From Chitinophagaceae bacterium (lineage in GTDB: Bacteria > Bacteroidota > Bacteroidia > Chitinophagales > Chitinophagaceae), in assembly GCA_025934485.1 (NCBI GenBank), contig JAICXX010000029.1:1-47356 (forward strand): 47,356 bases of DNA, given 5' to 3'. Under the pieces are notes generated by a model. That model was not told the DNA's origin and made no database searches. It worked only from the letters and a program-made list of their open reading frames with translations. Positions within the stretch are counted from its first letter, which is position 1, and the number at the start of each line of letters is the position of its first letter. This document shows, piece by piece, positions 34,374 to 43,350 of the stretch. A program made the position numbers and the translations under genes.

Positions 34374-35329
34374 GTGTAGTAAACGTCAGCAAACGCATGG
34401 CCGTCGGCCTTTTCATCACGATCGGTCTGGCGATTCTCCTCGTCACTGTCTTCACAATCGGCGGGCAGCACAAAGCCTTTGTCAAATCCATCCATCTTCA
34501 TATCCTCTTCGATAACGTCCAGGGTCTCCAAACCGGCAACAATATCTGGCTCTCGGGCATCAAGGTGGGTACCGTCAAATCCATCGCCTTCTATGGCAAC
34601 TCCCAGGTTGCCGTCATCCTGGCCGTAGATAAAAAGGCGCAGCCGCATATTCGTAAAGACTCCAAATGCCGGATCAGCACGGATGGGCTCATTGGCAACA
34701 AGATCATCGTCATCGACGGCGGCAGCGACAATTCCCCGCAGGTGGTCGACAACGACAGCCTCCAGAGCGAACACCTGGCAGGAACCGAAGAACTCATGTC
34801 CACGCTCGAGAAGAGTAACAGCAATCTTCTCGAAATTACCGGCAACATAAAGACCATCAGCAAACGCCTCACGGAGAGCCAGGGAACGCTTGGTCAGCTG
34901 ATCAATGATCCTGCGATAGCGGACCGGCTCAAAGGCTCTCTCGACAACCTGCGCAATGCCACCGCCGGCAGCGAGGCCATGATCGCCAATCTCCGGGCGT
35001 TCTCGCAGCAATTGCGACAACCCGGCGGCCTCGCCAATACGCTCGCCACCGATACCACCGTCTTCAGTCACCTGCGGGGCGCCGTGACCCGCCTCGATGA
35101 TGCCGCCGCAAGGGTCCAGGCCTTCAGCAATTCGCTCCAGACCGCCGGCGCAGGGCTCAACGATAAGAACGCACCCATCGGCATGCTCCTCCACGACGAG
35201 GACGCCGCCGACAATCTCCAGCGCACGTTGAAAAATTTACGCGTGAGCAGCCAGGAACTCAGTGATGACCTGGAAGCCATCCAGCACAGTTGGCTGCTTC
35301 GCGGCTTCTTCAAAAAGAAAGACAAATGA
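34370..35329 (+). CDS. mlaD: MCE-family substrate-binding protein
   Basis: This 319-residue protein has one N-terminal membrane helix (about 10-31: MAVGLFITIGLAILLVTVFT), then an MCE domain (about 36-115: ILFDNVQGLQTGNNIWLSGI, KVGTVKSI, CRISTDGLIGNKIIVI) and a long helical C-terminal part with heptad-like Leu/Ala spacing. MCE proteins form hexameric rings that pass lipids through a central pore. The helical tail, longer than in E. coli MlaD, could build a tube toward the outer membrane, which is known for longer MCE relatives; here it is inferred. MlaB and MlaC genes are not next to it. Confidence 0.9.
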   Translation: MSVVNVSKRMAVGLFITIGLAILLVTVFTIGGQHKAFVKSIHLHILFDNVQGLQTGNNIWLSGIKVGTVKSIAFYGNSQVAVILAVDKKAQPHIRKDSKCRISTDGLIGNKIIVIDGGSDNSPQVVDNDSLQSEHLAGTEELMSTLEKSNSNLLEITGNIKTISKRLTESQGTLGQLINDPAIADRLKGSLDNLRNATAGSEAMIANLRAFSQQLRQPGGLANTLATDTTVFSHLRGAVTRLDDAAARVQAFSNSLQTAGAGLNDKNAPIGMLLHDEDAADNLQRTLKNLRVSSQELSDDLEAIQHSWLLRGFFKKKDK

Positions 35330-35387
35330 CCTTCTGGGGAATTTTTTTCTCATACCCCATGGCACCCGTTTTTCGTTCTTGTATTCC

Positions 35388-37208
35388 GTGATTACAAGTT
35401 TACCAAAACCCGGGGCGTGGTACAACGGTCGGGAAACAGAGTTCGCCCTTTGGGCGCCCCTCCGAAAAAAAATAGACCTTGTCCTGGCTACGCCGCAAGA
35501 AAAGCTTCATCCCATGGAAAAGGACGCGGCCGGCTACTGGCGGGCAACGCTTCCCCTTGGGCCCGGAACCCGCTATGGCTTTCGACTCGACAACGCCTCC
35601 CCGACGCTGCCCGATCCCGCCTCGCTTAGCCAACCCGATGGCGTGCATGCGCCTTCCGAAGTCGTAGACATAAATGCCTTTCCCTGGAACGACCTTGGCT
35701 GGAAAGGTCTTCCCCTTAGCAACCGCATCATCTACGAACTGCATACCGGCGCTTTCTCGCCCACCCACGATTTCGAAGGCATCCGCCAAAAACTCGACTA
35801 CCTCCATGAACTCGGGATCAACACCATCGAGCTGATGCCGCTGGCGCAATTTCCCGGCAGCCGGGGCTGGGGTTACGACGGCGTCTATCCCTATGCCGTC
35901 CAGCATAGCTATGGCGGTCTCGCCGGATTCCAACGCCTGGTCAACGCCGCCCATGCGATCGGTATGTCCGTGATCGTCGACGTCGTCTACAATCATCTGG
36001 GGCCCGAAGGCAACTATCTCAATGAATACGGTCCTTATTTTAGCGACAGATACAATACTCCCTGGGGCCGCGCACTAAACTTTGACGACGCCTGGTCGGA
36101 TGGGGTTCGAAGCTTCTTTCTGCAAAACGCCCGTTTCTGGCTGGAGGACGCGCACGTCGATGCCCTCCGCCTCGACGCCGTACACGCCATCTTCGACAAC
36201 AGCGCTATTCCCTTTATACAACAGCTCAAGGAGGTGGCCACGGAGATCGGCGCCCGCACCGGCTGCAAAAAAGAACTCATCGTCGAGATGGACCTCAACG
36301 CTGCCCGCTATATCAACCCACCCTCTAAAGGCGGCTATGGCATGGATGGTCAGTGGGTCGACGAATTCCATCACTCCCTCCGCGCCCTGCTCACCGGCGA
36401 TACCAGCGGCTATTACCAGGACTTTGGCGAGATTACCCACCTGGAACGCGCCTTCAGGAACACTTATGTATACAACAATGTATACTCCACCCATCGTCAC
36501 CGCACCTTCGGCGGCTCGGCGGATCATATTCCCTATGACCAGTTCGTCGTCTTCGCCCAAAACCATGACCATGTGGGCAACCGGGCCGAAGGCGAACGGC
36601 TCACGGCCGTGCTGAATTTCGAACAGCTCAAGCTTGCCGCCGCCACGGTACTACTCTCTCCTTATGTGCCGCTGCTGTTCATGGGCGAAGAATACGGGGA
36701 AAAAAATCCCTTCCAATACTTCGTGGACTTCGGCGACCCCGAGCTCATCAAATCCGTACACGAAGGCCGCGCGCGCGAGTTCAAACACACCACCGAACTG
36801 CCGGACCCGCAATCCGAAGCCACCTTCAACCGCTCCGTGCTCTCCTGGCGGATCACCGACGAGCCCGGCGCGACCCTACTCCGCTATTATCGGCACCTGA
36901 TCCGCTTCCGCCAGAGCCGTCCCGCGCTACAGGGCAGGGCCCGCGATACCATGGTGGTCCACCCCCCGTCCGGCCTCACCCTGCCCATCGAACGCAAGAT
37001 CCTCACCGACCAGCTTTTTATCTGGTTCCATTTTGGCGATCAGCCCGTGAGCCTGGAGAACATCACCTGGAAACATCTCGGGAAGATCTTCGATTCCGCC
37101 GATACCCAATGGAACGGACCGGGTTCATCCGCCGCCGCCGAGGTCCGGCCCGGTGAATTCCTTCACATCGCCCCCTACTCCGTGGTCGTTTACGAAAAGA
37201 ACTATTAA
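35388..37208 (+). CDS. treZ: Malto-oligosyltrehalose trehalohydrolase
   Basis: This 606-residue GH13 enzyme releases trehalose from the end of maltooligosyltrehalose. The frame begins inside mlaD, but the family start (ITSLPKPGAWYNG) fits the GTG at 35388. It has an N-terminal CBM48-like domain (FALWAPL at about 19-25), GWGYDGVYPYAVQHSYGG (160-177), the nucleophile Asp263 in ALRLDAVHAI, the acid/base Glu300 in IVEMDLN, and Asp394 in QNHDHVGNRAEGERL. It sits 58 bp after mlaD and 12 bp before treY, with which it forms the TreYZ trehalose route. No treX is in the window. Confidence 0.93.
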   Translation: MITSLPKPGAWYNGRETEFALWAPLRKKIDLVLATPQEKLHPMEKDAAGYWRATLPLGPGTRYGFRLDNASPTLPDPASLSQPDGVHAPSEVVDINAFPWNDLGWKGLPLSNRIIYELHTGAFSPTHDFEGIRQKLDYLHELGINTIELMPLAQFPGSRGWGYDGVYPYAVQHSYGGLAGFQRLVNAAHAIGMSVIVDVVYNHLGPEGNYLNEYGPYFSDRYNTPWGRALNFDDAWSDGVRSFFLQNARFWLEDAHVDALRLDAVHAIFDNSAIPFIQQLKEVATEIGARTGCKKELIVEMDLNAARYINPPSKGGYGMDGQWVDEFHHSLRALLTGDTSGYYQDFGEITHLERAFRNTYVYNNVYSTHRHRTFGGSADHIPYDQFVVFAQNHDHVGNRAEGERLTAVLNFEQLKLAAATVLLSPYVPLLFMGEEYGEKNPFQYFVDFGDPELIKSVHEGRAREFKHTTELPDPQSEATFNRSVLSWRITDEPGATLLRYYRHLIRFRQSRPALQGRARDTMVVHPPSGLTLPIERKILTDQLFIWFHFGDQPVSLENITWKHLGKIFDSADTQWNGPGSSAAAEVRPGEFLHIAPYSVVVYEKNY

Positions 37209-37220
37209 ATTTTTTGCCCG

Positions 37221-39980
37221 ATGCTTAACCCGCGAAGCACCTATCGCATACAGCTACACGAAAAATTCACCTTCCGCGATCTCGACGCGATCCTGGATTA
37301 TCTCCATGACCTGGGCATCTCCACCGTCTATGCCGCGCCGATCACCATGTCTGCCAAAGGCAGCAATCATGGGTATGACGTCATCGATCCGCTCCGGCTC
37401 AACCCGGCCATCGGCACCGAGGAAGAGCTGGCCGCGCTGGCCACACGGCTGAAAGCCTATGACATGGACTGGCTGCAGGACATCGTGCCCAACCACATGG
37501 CTTACGATACCGCCAATCCCTGGCTCTACGATGCGCTGGAGCGCGGTCCGCAATCTCCTTATTATCGTTTTTTCGACATTATTGGCGATCATGAATTGCC
37601 GGAGGGCGATAAGCTCATGGCCCCCTTCCTCGGCGCCCCCCTCGGCGAATGTCTCGAAAAAGGCGAACTCACCCTACAGTTCACCGACGCCGGTTTCGTG
37701 ATCCGGTATTACGAAAAGGACTATCCCGTCGCCGCACGCCTCTACCGCTGGATCTGCACCATGTCGGACGGCTATCCGGCCGGAATGTCGACGGCACTCG
37801 ATGCCTTCGAAAAAGCGCTGGCTTCCGACGGGCCCACCTGGAAGGCCGCCAGGACCCAATGGCTGCAACAGATGAGCGCGTATGCCGCCTGGCCAGATTT
37901 CGTGGCCGCGCGGACCCAGTTCTTCAACCAGCGCATCCACCTCCTCGAATCTCTGCTGCAAAGCCAGTACTATGTGCTCACCCACCACGGGCTCGCGGCG
38001 ACCCATATCAACTACCGCCGCTTCTTCACCGTCAACAGCCTCATCTGTCTGCGAATGGAAGACCCCGTGGTCTTCCGGGATTATCATTCGGTTATCCATC
38101 ACTGGTATACTCGCGGCTGGATCAACGGCCTGCGCATCGATCACATCGACGGCCTCGCCCAACCCAAACAATACCTGCAGTGGCTCAAAACGTTGTTCGG
38201 GGAAGACACCTATGTCGTGGCGGAAAAGATCCTTACCGGAGAAGAACGGATGCCGGCCGACTGGCCCCTGGAAGGCAGCACGGGCTACGATTTCCTCGCC
38301 GCGGCGGGTCAGCTTCTCACCGATGCCGATGGCAGCCGCGAGCTGCTGGATTTTTATTCTCACCAGGTGATCGGCCTGCCCCCCTATCCTACCATCGTTT
38401 ATGAACGCAAGCTCGATTACCTGCACCGCCACATGGCCGGCGAATTGGATAACCTCATGAACCTGCTGACCGGCCTTCCGCTGCTCTACACTGCCGCGCA
38501 GGACCAGGACCGGCTAAAGGAAGCCCTGGCCGCGTGGATGGCGGCATTTCCTATCTACCGGGCCTACCCCGACCCCACCGGCGGCTCACCCGAAGATGCG
38601 GCGCATTTCTCCCGCTCGCTGGCTTCCGCACGGGAACACCGGCCTGATCTCCTCACCGAACTAGACTACCTCGACGGCCTCACCCGCTATGCGGCGGCCT
38701 CCGTCGGACCGGCTGCGTCCCAACAGCTTACCTTTCTCACCCGGCTCATGCAGTTCACCGGCCCCCTCGCCGCCAAAGGGATCGAAGACACCACCTTCTA
38801 TATCTACAACCCCTATATCGCCCACTGCGAAGTCGGTGACACCCCCGCTATCGCGGGCATAATGCCGGAAGCTTTCCACCGGCTCATGCAGGATCGTCAG
38901 CAAAGCCTGCCGGATTCATTGAACGCCACCACGACCCATGATACCAAACGCGGCGAAGACAGCCGCATCCGTCTTTCCGTCCTCAGCGCGATGCCACAGG
39001 AATGGATAACCGCCGTGACCCGCTGGAGGCAACTCAACGCGCCACTCGTAGTCACGGTCCCCCGTCCGGCTTCCGCCCCGCGGCTTTCGCCCTCCCCCAA
39101 CGACGAATACCTGATCTACCAGGCCCTGCTCGGCGGTTTCCCGGCCCATGGTATCGTGGACGACCTGTTCCGCGAACGGTTCGCCGGCTACCTCACAAAA
39201 GCACTGCGCGAGGCAGGCACCGAGACCAATTACGACGAGCCGGACGAAGCCTACGAGCAACAATGCCAGGCCTTCGCCACCGCCCTGCTGAAACCCGACG
39301 CTCCCTTTCTCGCGGAATTCGCGCCCTTTGCCCGGATCATTGTGAACCGCGCCACCGTCTATAGCCTTTCGCTCCTGCTGCTCAAACTCACGGCGCCCGG
39401 CATTCCCGATATCTACCAGGGCGCAGAACTCTGGGAAGAAAGCTTCGTCGATCCGGACAATCGCCGGCCGGTAGATTTCGCCCGTAGGATGACCCTGCTT
39501 CGCGAGGTGCGATCGGCCGAGAGGCAAGACGGCGACGCCCTGTTCGACTTCCTCCATACTCACCGCGACGAAGGCGTCGAAAAACTTTTTACTATCTACC
39601 GTACCCTCCAATACCGCAACACCCGACCCGAGGTCTTCAACAAAGGCTCCTACACCCCGCTGGTCTGCACCGGCCCCTGGCTCGCTTTTCTTCGTCATCA
39701 TGGAGAACATTGGGCCCTCGTCGCCGTTCCGCTGATCCGCTACGGTGTCACGGAACCCCAGCCGCTGTCACTGCAACTTCCCGCCGACGCACCCACGCAA
39801 TGGACCAACCGCTTTACAGGGCAAACCGTTGAGGCAGCCGTCCGCGACAGGCCAGCAGCCAACGACAACCGCGCCCCGTATGAAAGCCGCGCCACGGCTG
39901 GAAGCCCGGGACCCACCCTCTCCTGGCCCGACGGCCCCGGCGCCTGGCCCGTGATCCTGCTGACAAACAATCTCCAATAA
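37221..39980 (+). CDS. treY: Malto-oligosyltrehalose synthase
   Basis: This 919-residue GH13 enzyme turns the reducing-end alpha-1,4 bond of maltodextrins into alpha-1,1. Landmarks are STYRIQLHEKFTF, DLGISTVYAAPITMSAKGSN, HGYDVIDPLRLNPAIGTEEE (residues 1-70), QDIVPNHMAYD, WINGLRIDHIDGLAQPKQYL (nucleophile Asp), VAEKILTGEERMP (acid Glu), GIEDTTFYIYNP and TTTHDTKRGEDSRIRLSVL. The C-terminal beta domain contains a Pro/Ala/Arg-rich insertion of about 40 residues (from about 867) that is probably a loose loop. It is translated after treZ; its stop overlaps the start region of the mutase gene. Confidence 0.95.
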   Translation: MLNPRSTYRIQLHEKFTFRDLDAILDYLHDLGISTVYAAPITMSAKGSNHGYDVIDPLRLNPAIGTEEELAALATRLKAYDMDWLQDIVPNHMAYDTANPWLYDALERGPQSPYYRFFDIIGDHELPEGDKLMAPFLGAPLGECLEKGELTLQFTDAGFVIRYYEKDYPVAARLYRWICTMSDGYPAGMSTALDAFEKALASDGPTWKAARTQWLQQMSAYAAWPDFVAARTQFFNQRIHLLESLLQSQYYVLTHHGLAATHINYRRFFTVNSLICLRMEDPVVFRDYHSVIHHWYTRGWINGLRIDHIDGLAQPKQYLQWLKTLFGEDTYVVAEKILTGEERMPADWPLEGSTGYDFLAAAGQLLTDADGSRELLDFYSHQVIGLPPYPTIVYERKLDYLHRHMAGELDNLMNLLTGLPLLYTAAQDQDRLKEALAAWMAAFPIYRAYPDPTGGSPEDAAHFSRSLASAREHRPDLLTELDYLDGLTRYAAASVGPAASQQLTFLTRLMQFTGPLAAKGIEDTTFYIYNPYIAHCEVGDTPAIAGIMPEAFHRLMQDRQQSLPDSLNATTTHDTKRGEDSRIRLSVLSAMPQEWITAVTRWRQLNAPLVVTVPRPASAPRLSPSPNDEYLIYQALLGGFPAHGIVDDLFRERFAGYLTKALREAGTETNYDEPDEAYEQQCQAFATALLKPDAPFLAEFAPFARIIVNRATVYSLSLLLLKLTAPGIPDIYQGAELWEESFVDPDNRRPVDFARRMTLLREVRSAERQDGDALFDFLHTHRDEGVEKLFTIYRTLQYRNTRPEVFNKGSYTPLVCTGPWLAFLRHHGEHWALVAVPLIRYGVTEPQPLSLQLPADAPTQWTNRFTGQTVEAAVRDRPAANDNRAPYESRATAGSPGPTLSWPDGPGAWPVILLTNNLQ

Positions 39981-39995
39981 TGTATATTTACATTA
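39978..39995. promoter_or_regulatory. Palindrome and -7-like element at gpmA start
   Basis: TAATGTA, TATT, TACATTA is a perfect 7-bp inverted repeat spanning the treY stop and the gpmA start. Inside it TATATTTA (39983-39990) is one base off TAnnTTTG and ends 4 bases before the ATG at 39995, like the NIPSNAP promoter layout. It could be an operator or a promoter for a leaderless gpmA transcript. Confidence 0.35.
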
Positions 39996-40600
39996 TGCCG
40001 CTGCTCGTCCTCGTCCGCCACGGACAATCCGCCTGGAATCTCGAGAACCGCTTTACGGGCGAGACCGACATCCCCCTCACCGCGCTGGGCCGCGATGAAG
40101 CCCGGATCGCCGGCGCCAAACTCCGCGACATTCCCTTCGTTCATGGCTTCAGCTCCGTCCTGCAACGCGCCATCGACACCATGACGCTCCTGCTCGAAGA
40201 AGCACATCAGCAAAACCTACCGGTGACCCGCAGCCGGGCGCTCAACGAGCGGAATTACGGGCAGCTGCAGGGATTGAATAAGACACAAGTGGCAAAAGAT
40301 TACGGCGACGAACAGGTGGTGATATGGCGGCGTAGCTATGCGACCCGGCCACCGGGTGGAGAAAGCCTCGCCGACACCGCGGCCCGCGTGATCCCCTATT
40401 ATAAAACGGCTATCGAGCCCCTGTTAAAGGACGGGCAAAATATCCTGATAGTAGCGCACGGTAACAGTCTGCGCTCTTTAGTCATGTTTTTGGAACACAT
40501 CGGCGAAGAAGCGATTGCCGATGTCGATCTGCCCACGGGCATCCCACGGCGATATATCCTGGACGATTCCCTGCGCGTGCAGGAGGTAGGCTATTTATGA
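39995..40600 (+). CDS. gpmA: 2,3-bisphosphoglycerate-dependent phosphoglycerate mutase
   Basis: This 201-residue histidine phosphatase-superfamily enzyme interconverts 3- and 2-phosphoglycerate. It has LVRHGQSAWNLENRFTG with phosphohistidine His9 (RHG), LNERNYGQLQG with proton donor Glu85, RRSYATRPPGGESL, and IVAHGNSLR with His155. An upstream ATG at 39980 overlaps the treY stop (TAATG) and would add five residues; I prefer 39995 because it matches the usual family start and follows a promoter-like element. The insert typical of large dPGM is short, as in small GpmA enzymes. It ends directly against bshC on the other strand. Confidence 0.9.
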   Translation: MPLLVLVRHGQSAWNLENRFTGETDIPLTALGRDEARIAGAKLRDIPFVHGFSSVLQRAIDTMTLLLEEAHQQNLPVTRSRALNERNYGQLQGLNKTQVAKDYGDEQVVIWRRSYATRPPGGESLADTAARVIPYYKTAIEPLLKDGQNILIVAHGNSLRSLVMFLEHIGEEAIADVDLPTGIPRRYILDDSLRVQEVGYL

Positions 40601-42250
40601 CTCCGCCAGCACCTGGAACTCCTGCTCGAGTACCAGCGAGTGCTCATAAAGCGCCCGAATGAAGCCGGGGCCCATCGCCGCATACCACGGCATAAAATTC
40701 TCGACCCTTTCCTGGAGATTGTCATGCGGGAACAGCGCCGCCTTGAGCGCGGCCAGCTGCCGCTGCTGATCCCCGAACTTGCGCCGCTCCGCCTTCAACA
40801 ATTTCTTCTCCAGCGTCTTGATCGGCTCGAGCGCCCGGGCCTGCAACGCCTCGACATGCTGCTCCAGCGTCGGGTCTACCGGCCGCGTCAAGGACTTCAG
40901 CCGCTCGTAATAGTTGTTGGCAAGGGCAATCTCTTCTCCCAGGCTTAGGGTATTTTCGGAATCCCGTCGCACCAGCTCGTTGACCAGCTCGGCGGCGCCT
41001 TTGAAGAGATCGGGAAGATCAAAACCGGCATGCCCGAGCTTTTCCATCCAATGCTGTTCCACCAGCAAAAAGGAGTTCCGCAGGATGAGCACGGGGAATG
41101 GCGTGCGATAGTGATCGAAAAGCGCTTTCAGCTCCAGCCAGTAGGCCGTTTCGCCGCCCCCGCCGATAAAGGCCAGGTTGGGCAATATCGTCTCCTGGAA
41201 CAGCCCACGCAGGATCACATTGGGACTGAACCTTTCGGGATAACGTTGCAGTTCATCGCGCATCCCGGCATCCGTGAAACGCAAAGGAGTATCGACGACC
41301 TGGAAACCTTCAGGCGTCCGCTCGATGCGGTTGCGGAGATCGTCTTTCAAATAAAATAAGTTGATGGACCGTGGGTTGGCCTGGATCTTATAGTGTTCGC
41401 TAAGCCCCGCGATGGATTCGCTCACGATCCGCGTGGGTTCCTGCCGGAACAGATCGTCCTCGAAGACGGAGAGCAGCTGCTTTTTGAATACCGCATGGTC
41501 GGCAATGATGGTAATAAGCCCATATTCGGCAAAAAGCGCATGCAAAAGCTTGAACGTCGCCGTCTGGATATCCGGGCTATCGAGATAGGCTTCCTTCAAC
41601 ATCGCCATCAGTTCTTTGCCATGCGGCTGCACGGCCAGTTGTCCTTCGATGCGATAGTACAGTTTATCGAGCCCTTTGGTCTTCATCCGGCCGACCGCGC
41701 CCTTTTGTTTGGTTTCCCAGATCAGCTTGTCGCCGCCAAGGTAGATATGCCCCAGCTCGTCAAGATCGGCGTCCTCGCTGCCCATGTAAAAAATGGGCAC
41801 GAAATGATAAGCCGGATGTTGCTCCTTTAACCATTCGGCCAGCCGGATGGTGTGCAGGATCTTGTAGATAAAGTAAAGATGACCGGTAAAGATAGCCGGC
41901 TGATGCGCCGTACACACCGTAAACGTAGTCTCCTCCGCCAGCCTGGCGATGTTCTCCCGGACCCGCGTCGCGCTTGCCCCTGCAATTTCACCCGACGCCC
42001 CTGATGCGCTTGGCCCCCCCGACGCCTCACCCGCCAATACCCCGGCATATTGCTCTTCCAGGACTTGCACCAGCGCAGCCCGGTCCGTCGGAAACGCCTT
42101 GCGCGCCTCCAGCGATTGCCGCAACCCTTCGGCAGAAACAGGATGCCGGTAAAAAGGAGACAGTTGCTTGGCCTGCTCCAGATAGTCTAGGATGATATGG
42201 GAAAAATAGCCAGTCTGCCGATATGGTAAACGCGTCGATATCCAGTCCAT
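40595..42250 (-). CDS. bshC: Bacillithiol biosynthesis cysteine-adding enzyme
   Basis: This 551-residue protein matches BshC, which adds cysteine to GlcN-malate to complete bacillithiol, the low-molecular-weight thiol of many Firmicutes and Bacteroidota. Landmarks: LPYRQTGYFSHIILDYLE, FYRHPVS, TVCTAHQPAIFTGHLYFIYK, FVPIFYMGSEDADLDELGH, LIWETKQKGAVGRMK, and a long C-terminal coiled coil (EALQARALEPIKTLEKKLLK). Residues about 73-92 are a Gly/Ala/Ser-rich insertion between the N-terminal region and the core. Its stop codon overlaps the last sense codon of gpmA on the other strand. There is no strong promoter motif. Confidence 0.92.
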   Translation of the reverse strand: MDWISTRLPYRQTGYFSHIILDYLEQAKQLSPFYRHPVSAEGLRQSLEARKAFPTDRAALVQVLEEQYAGVLAGEASGGPSASGASGEIAGASATRVRENIARLAEETTFTVCTAHQPAIFTGHLYFIYKILHTIRLAEWLKEQHPAYHFVPIFYMGSEDADLDELGHIYLGGDKLIWETKQKGAVGRMKTKGLDKLYYRIEGQLAVQPHGKELMAMLKEAYLDSPDIQTATFKLLHALFAEYGLITIIADHAVFKKQLLSVFEDDLFRQEPTRIVSESIAGLSEHYKIQANPRSINLFYLKDDLRNRIERTPEGFQVVDTPLRFTDAGMRDELQRYPERFSPNVILRGLFQETILPNLAFIGGGGETAYWLELKALFDHYRTPFPVLILRNSFLLVEQHWMEKLGHAGFDLPDLFKGAAELVNELVRRDSENTLSLGEEIALANNYYERLKSLTRPVDPTLEQHVEALQARALEPIKTLEKKLLKAERRKFGDQQRQLAALKAALFPHDNLQERVENFMPWYAAMGPGFIRALYEHSLVLEQEFQVLAES

Positions 42251-42314
42251 AAGAGAGCGAATTTATCACCTACCGGGCACATTAACACAAAAAAGTGGTG
42301 ATTGTTCGCCCCTT

Positions 42315-43316
42315 TTATAGCACCTGAAACCCGTACGCGTACGGATCGTCTTCGGGATCGATGGAAATGGTATTGTACCCGTAGATCTTGGCCCACCCTT
42401 CGATGCTGGGGACGATGGCCGGCTTCCCGGCTACCGAAACGGCCTTTTCCACCCGCCCCCGGAACACCGAGCCGATGATGCTTTCGTGGAGAAAGACATC
42501 CCCTTCCTTGAGCTTCCCCTTGGCAAACCATTGCGCCATCCGCGCGGAGGTGCCGGTACCACAGGGACTCCGGTCGATGGCCTTATCGCCATAGAACACC
42601 GCATTCCGTGCCGTAGCCTCGGGGCTGATGGTCTTCCCCGTCCAAAGGATATGCGTGCAGGTATTGATGGTGGGATTCTCCGGATGGACAAATTGATGTT
42701 CGGCGTTGATCCGCTGCCGCATCACCCGGCTCCAGCTGATCAGCTGGTCGGCCGAATAGTTTTCCAAACCTTTAAAATTCTCCTGCGGATCGACGATGGC
42801 GTAGAAATTTCCGCCATAGGACACATCCACTTTCAAAGGCCCCAGATCGGGACACTCCACCTTGATATTCTCCGCAGCCAGATAGGCGGGCACATTGGTG
42901 AGCTTGACGGACTTCACTTTTTTTCCCTCCTGCTTATACTCGATCAGCACCAGACCCGCCGGCGCCTCCATCCGGACGAAGCCAGGCTTCTTAGGCTGGA
43001 TCAGCCCTTCTTCGAGCGCAATGGTGATCGTCCCGATGGTACCATGCCCGCACATGGGCAGACAGCCGCTGGTCTCGATGAAGAGCACCGCGACATCGTT
43101 TTGCGGGTCATGCGGCGGATAGAGGATGCTGCCGCTCATCATGTCATGTCCGCGGGGCTCGAACATCAGCCCCTTACGGATCCAGTCGTATTCCCGGAGA
43201 AAATGCTGCCGCTTTTCGCTCATATTGGCGCCTTCCAGCACGGGGCCGCCACCTGCCACCAGTCTCACAGGGTTTCCGCAGGTATGTGCATCGATACAAA
43301 AAAAGGTCTTCTTCAT
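42315..43316 (-). CDS. 4-hydroxyproline 2-epimerase / proline racemase family
   Basis: This 333-residue enzyme has both catalytic cysteines: Cys89 in PMCGHGTIG and Cys252 in DRSPCGTGTSARM, so it should racemise or epimerise rather than dehydrate (dehydratases have Thr at the second site). The N-terminal IDAHTCGNPVRLVAGG and the pair with KGSA dehydrogenase and a DHDPS-family deaminase argue for trans-4-hydroxy-L-proline to cis-4-hydroxy-D-proline, the first step of hydroxyproline use. It is the last gene of a three-gene minus-strand operon, 34 bp after the dehydrogenase. The oxidase for the next step is not in the window. Confidence 0.88.
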   Translation of the reverse strand: MKKTFFCIDAHTCGNPVRLVAGGGPVLEGANMSEKRQHFLREYDWIRKGLMFEPRGHDMMSGSILYPPHDPQNDVAVLFIETSGCLPMCGHGTIGTITIALEEGLIQPKKPGFVRMEAPAGLVLIEYKQEGKKVKSVKLTNVPAYLAAENIKVECPDLGPLKVDVSYGGNFYAIVDPQENFKGLENYSADQLISWSRVMRQRINAEHQFVHPENPTINTCTHILWTGKTISPEATARNAVFYGDKAIDRSPCGTGTSARMAQWFAKGKLKEGDVFLHESIIGSVFRGRVEKAVSVAGKPAIVPSIEGWAKIYGYNTISIDPEDDPYAYGFQVL

Positions 43317-43350
43317 GTTAATGGATCGCCATCACGGCGAGATGCAGACG

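Noticed and set aside
39975..39997. Match to the ATAATGTATATT core of the E. coli dif site.
   Set aside because: The XerD half-site does not match, and the sequence is better explained as a palindrome with a promoter-like core at a gene junction.
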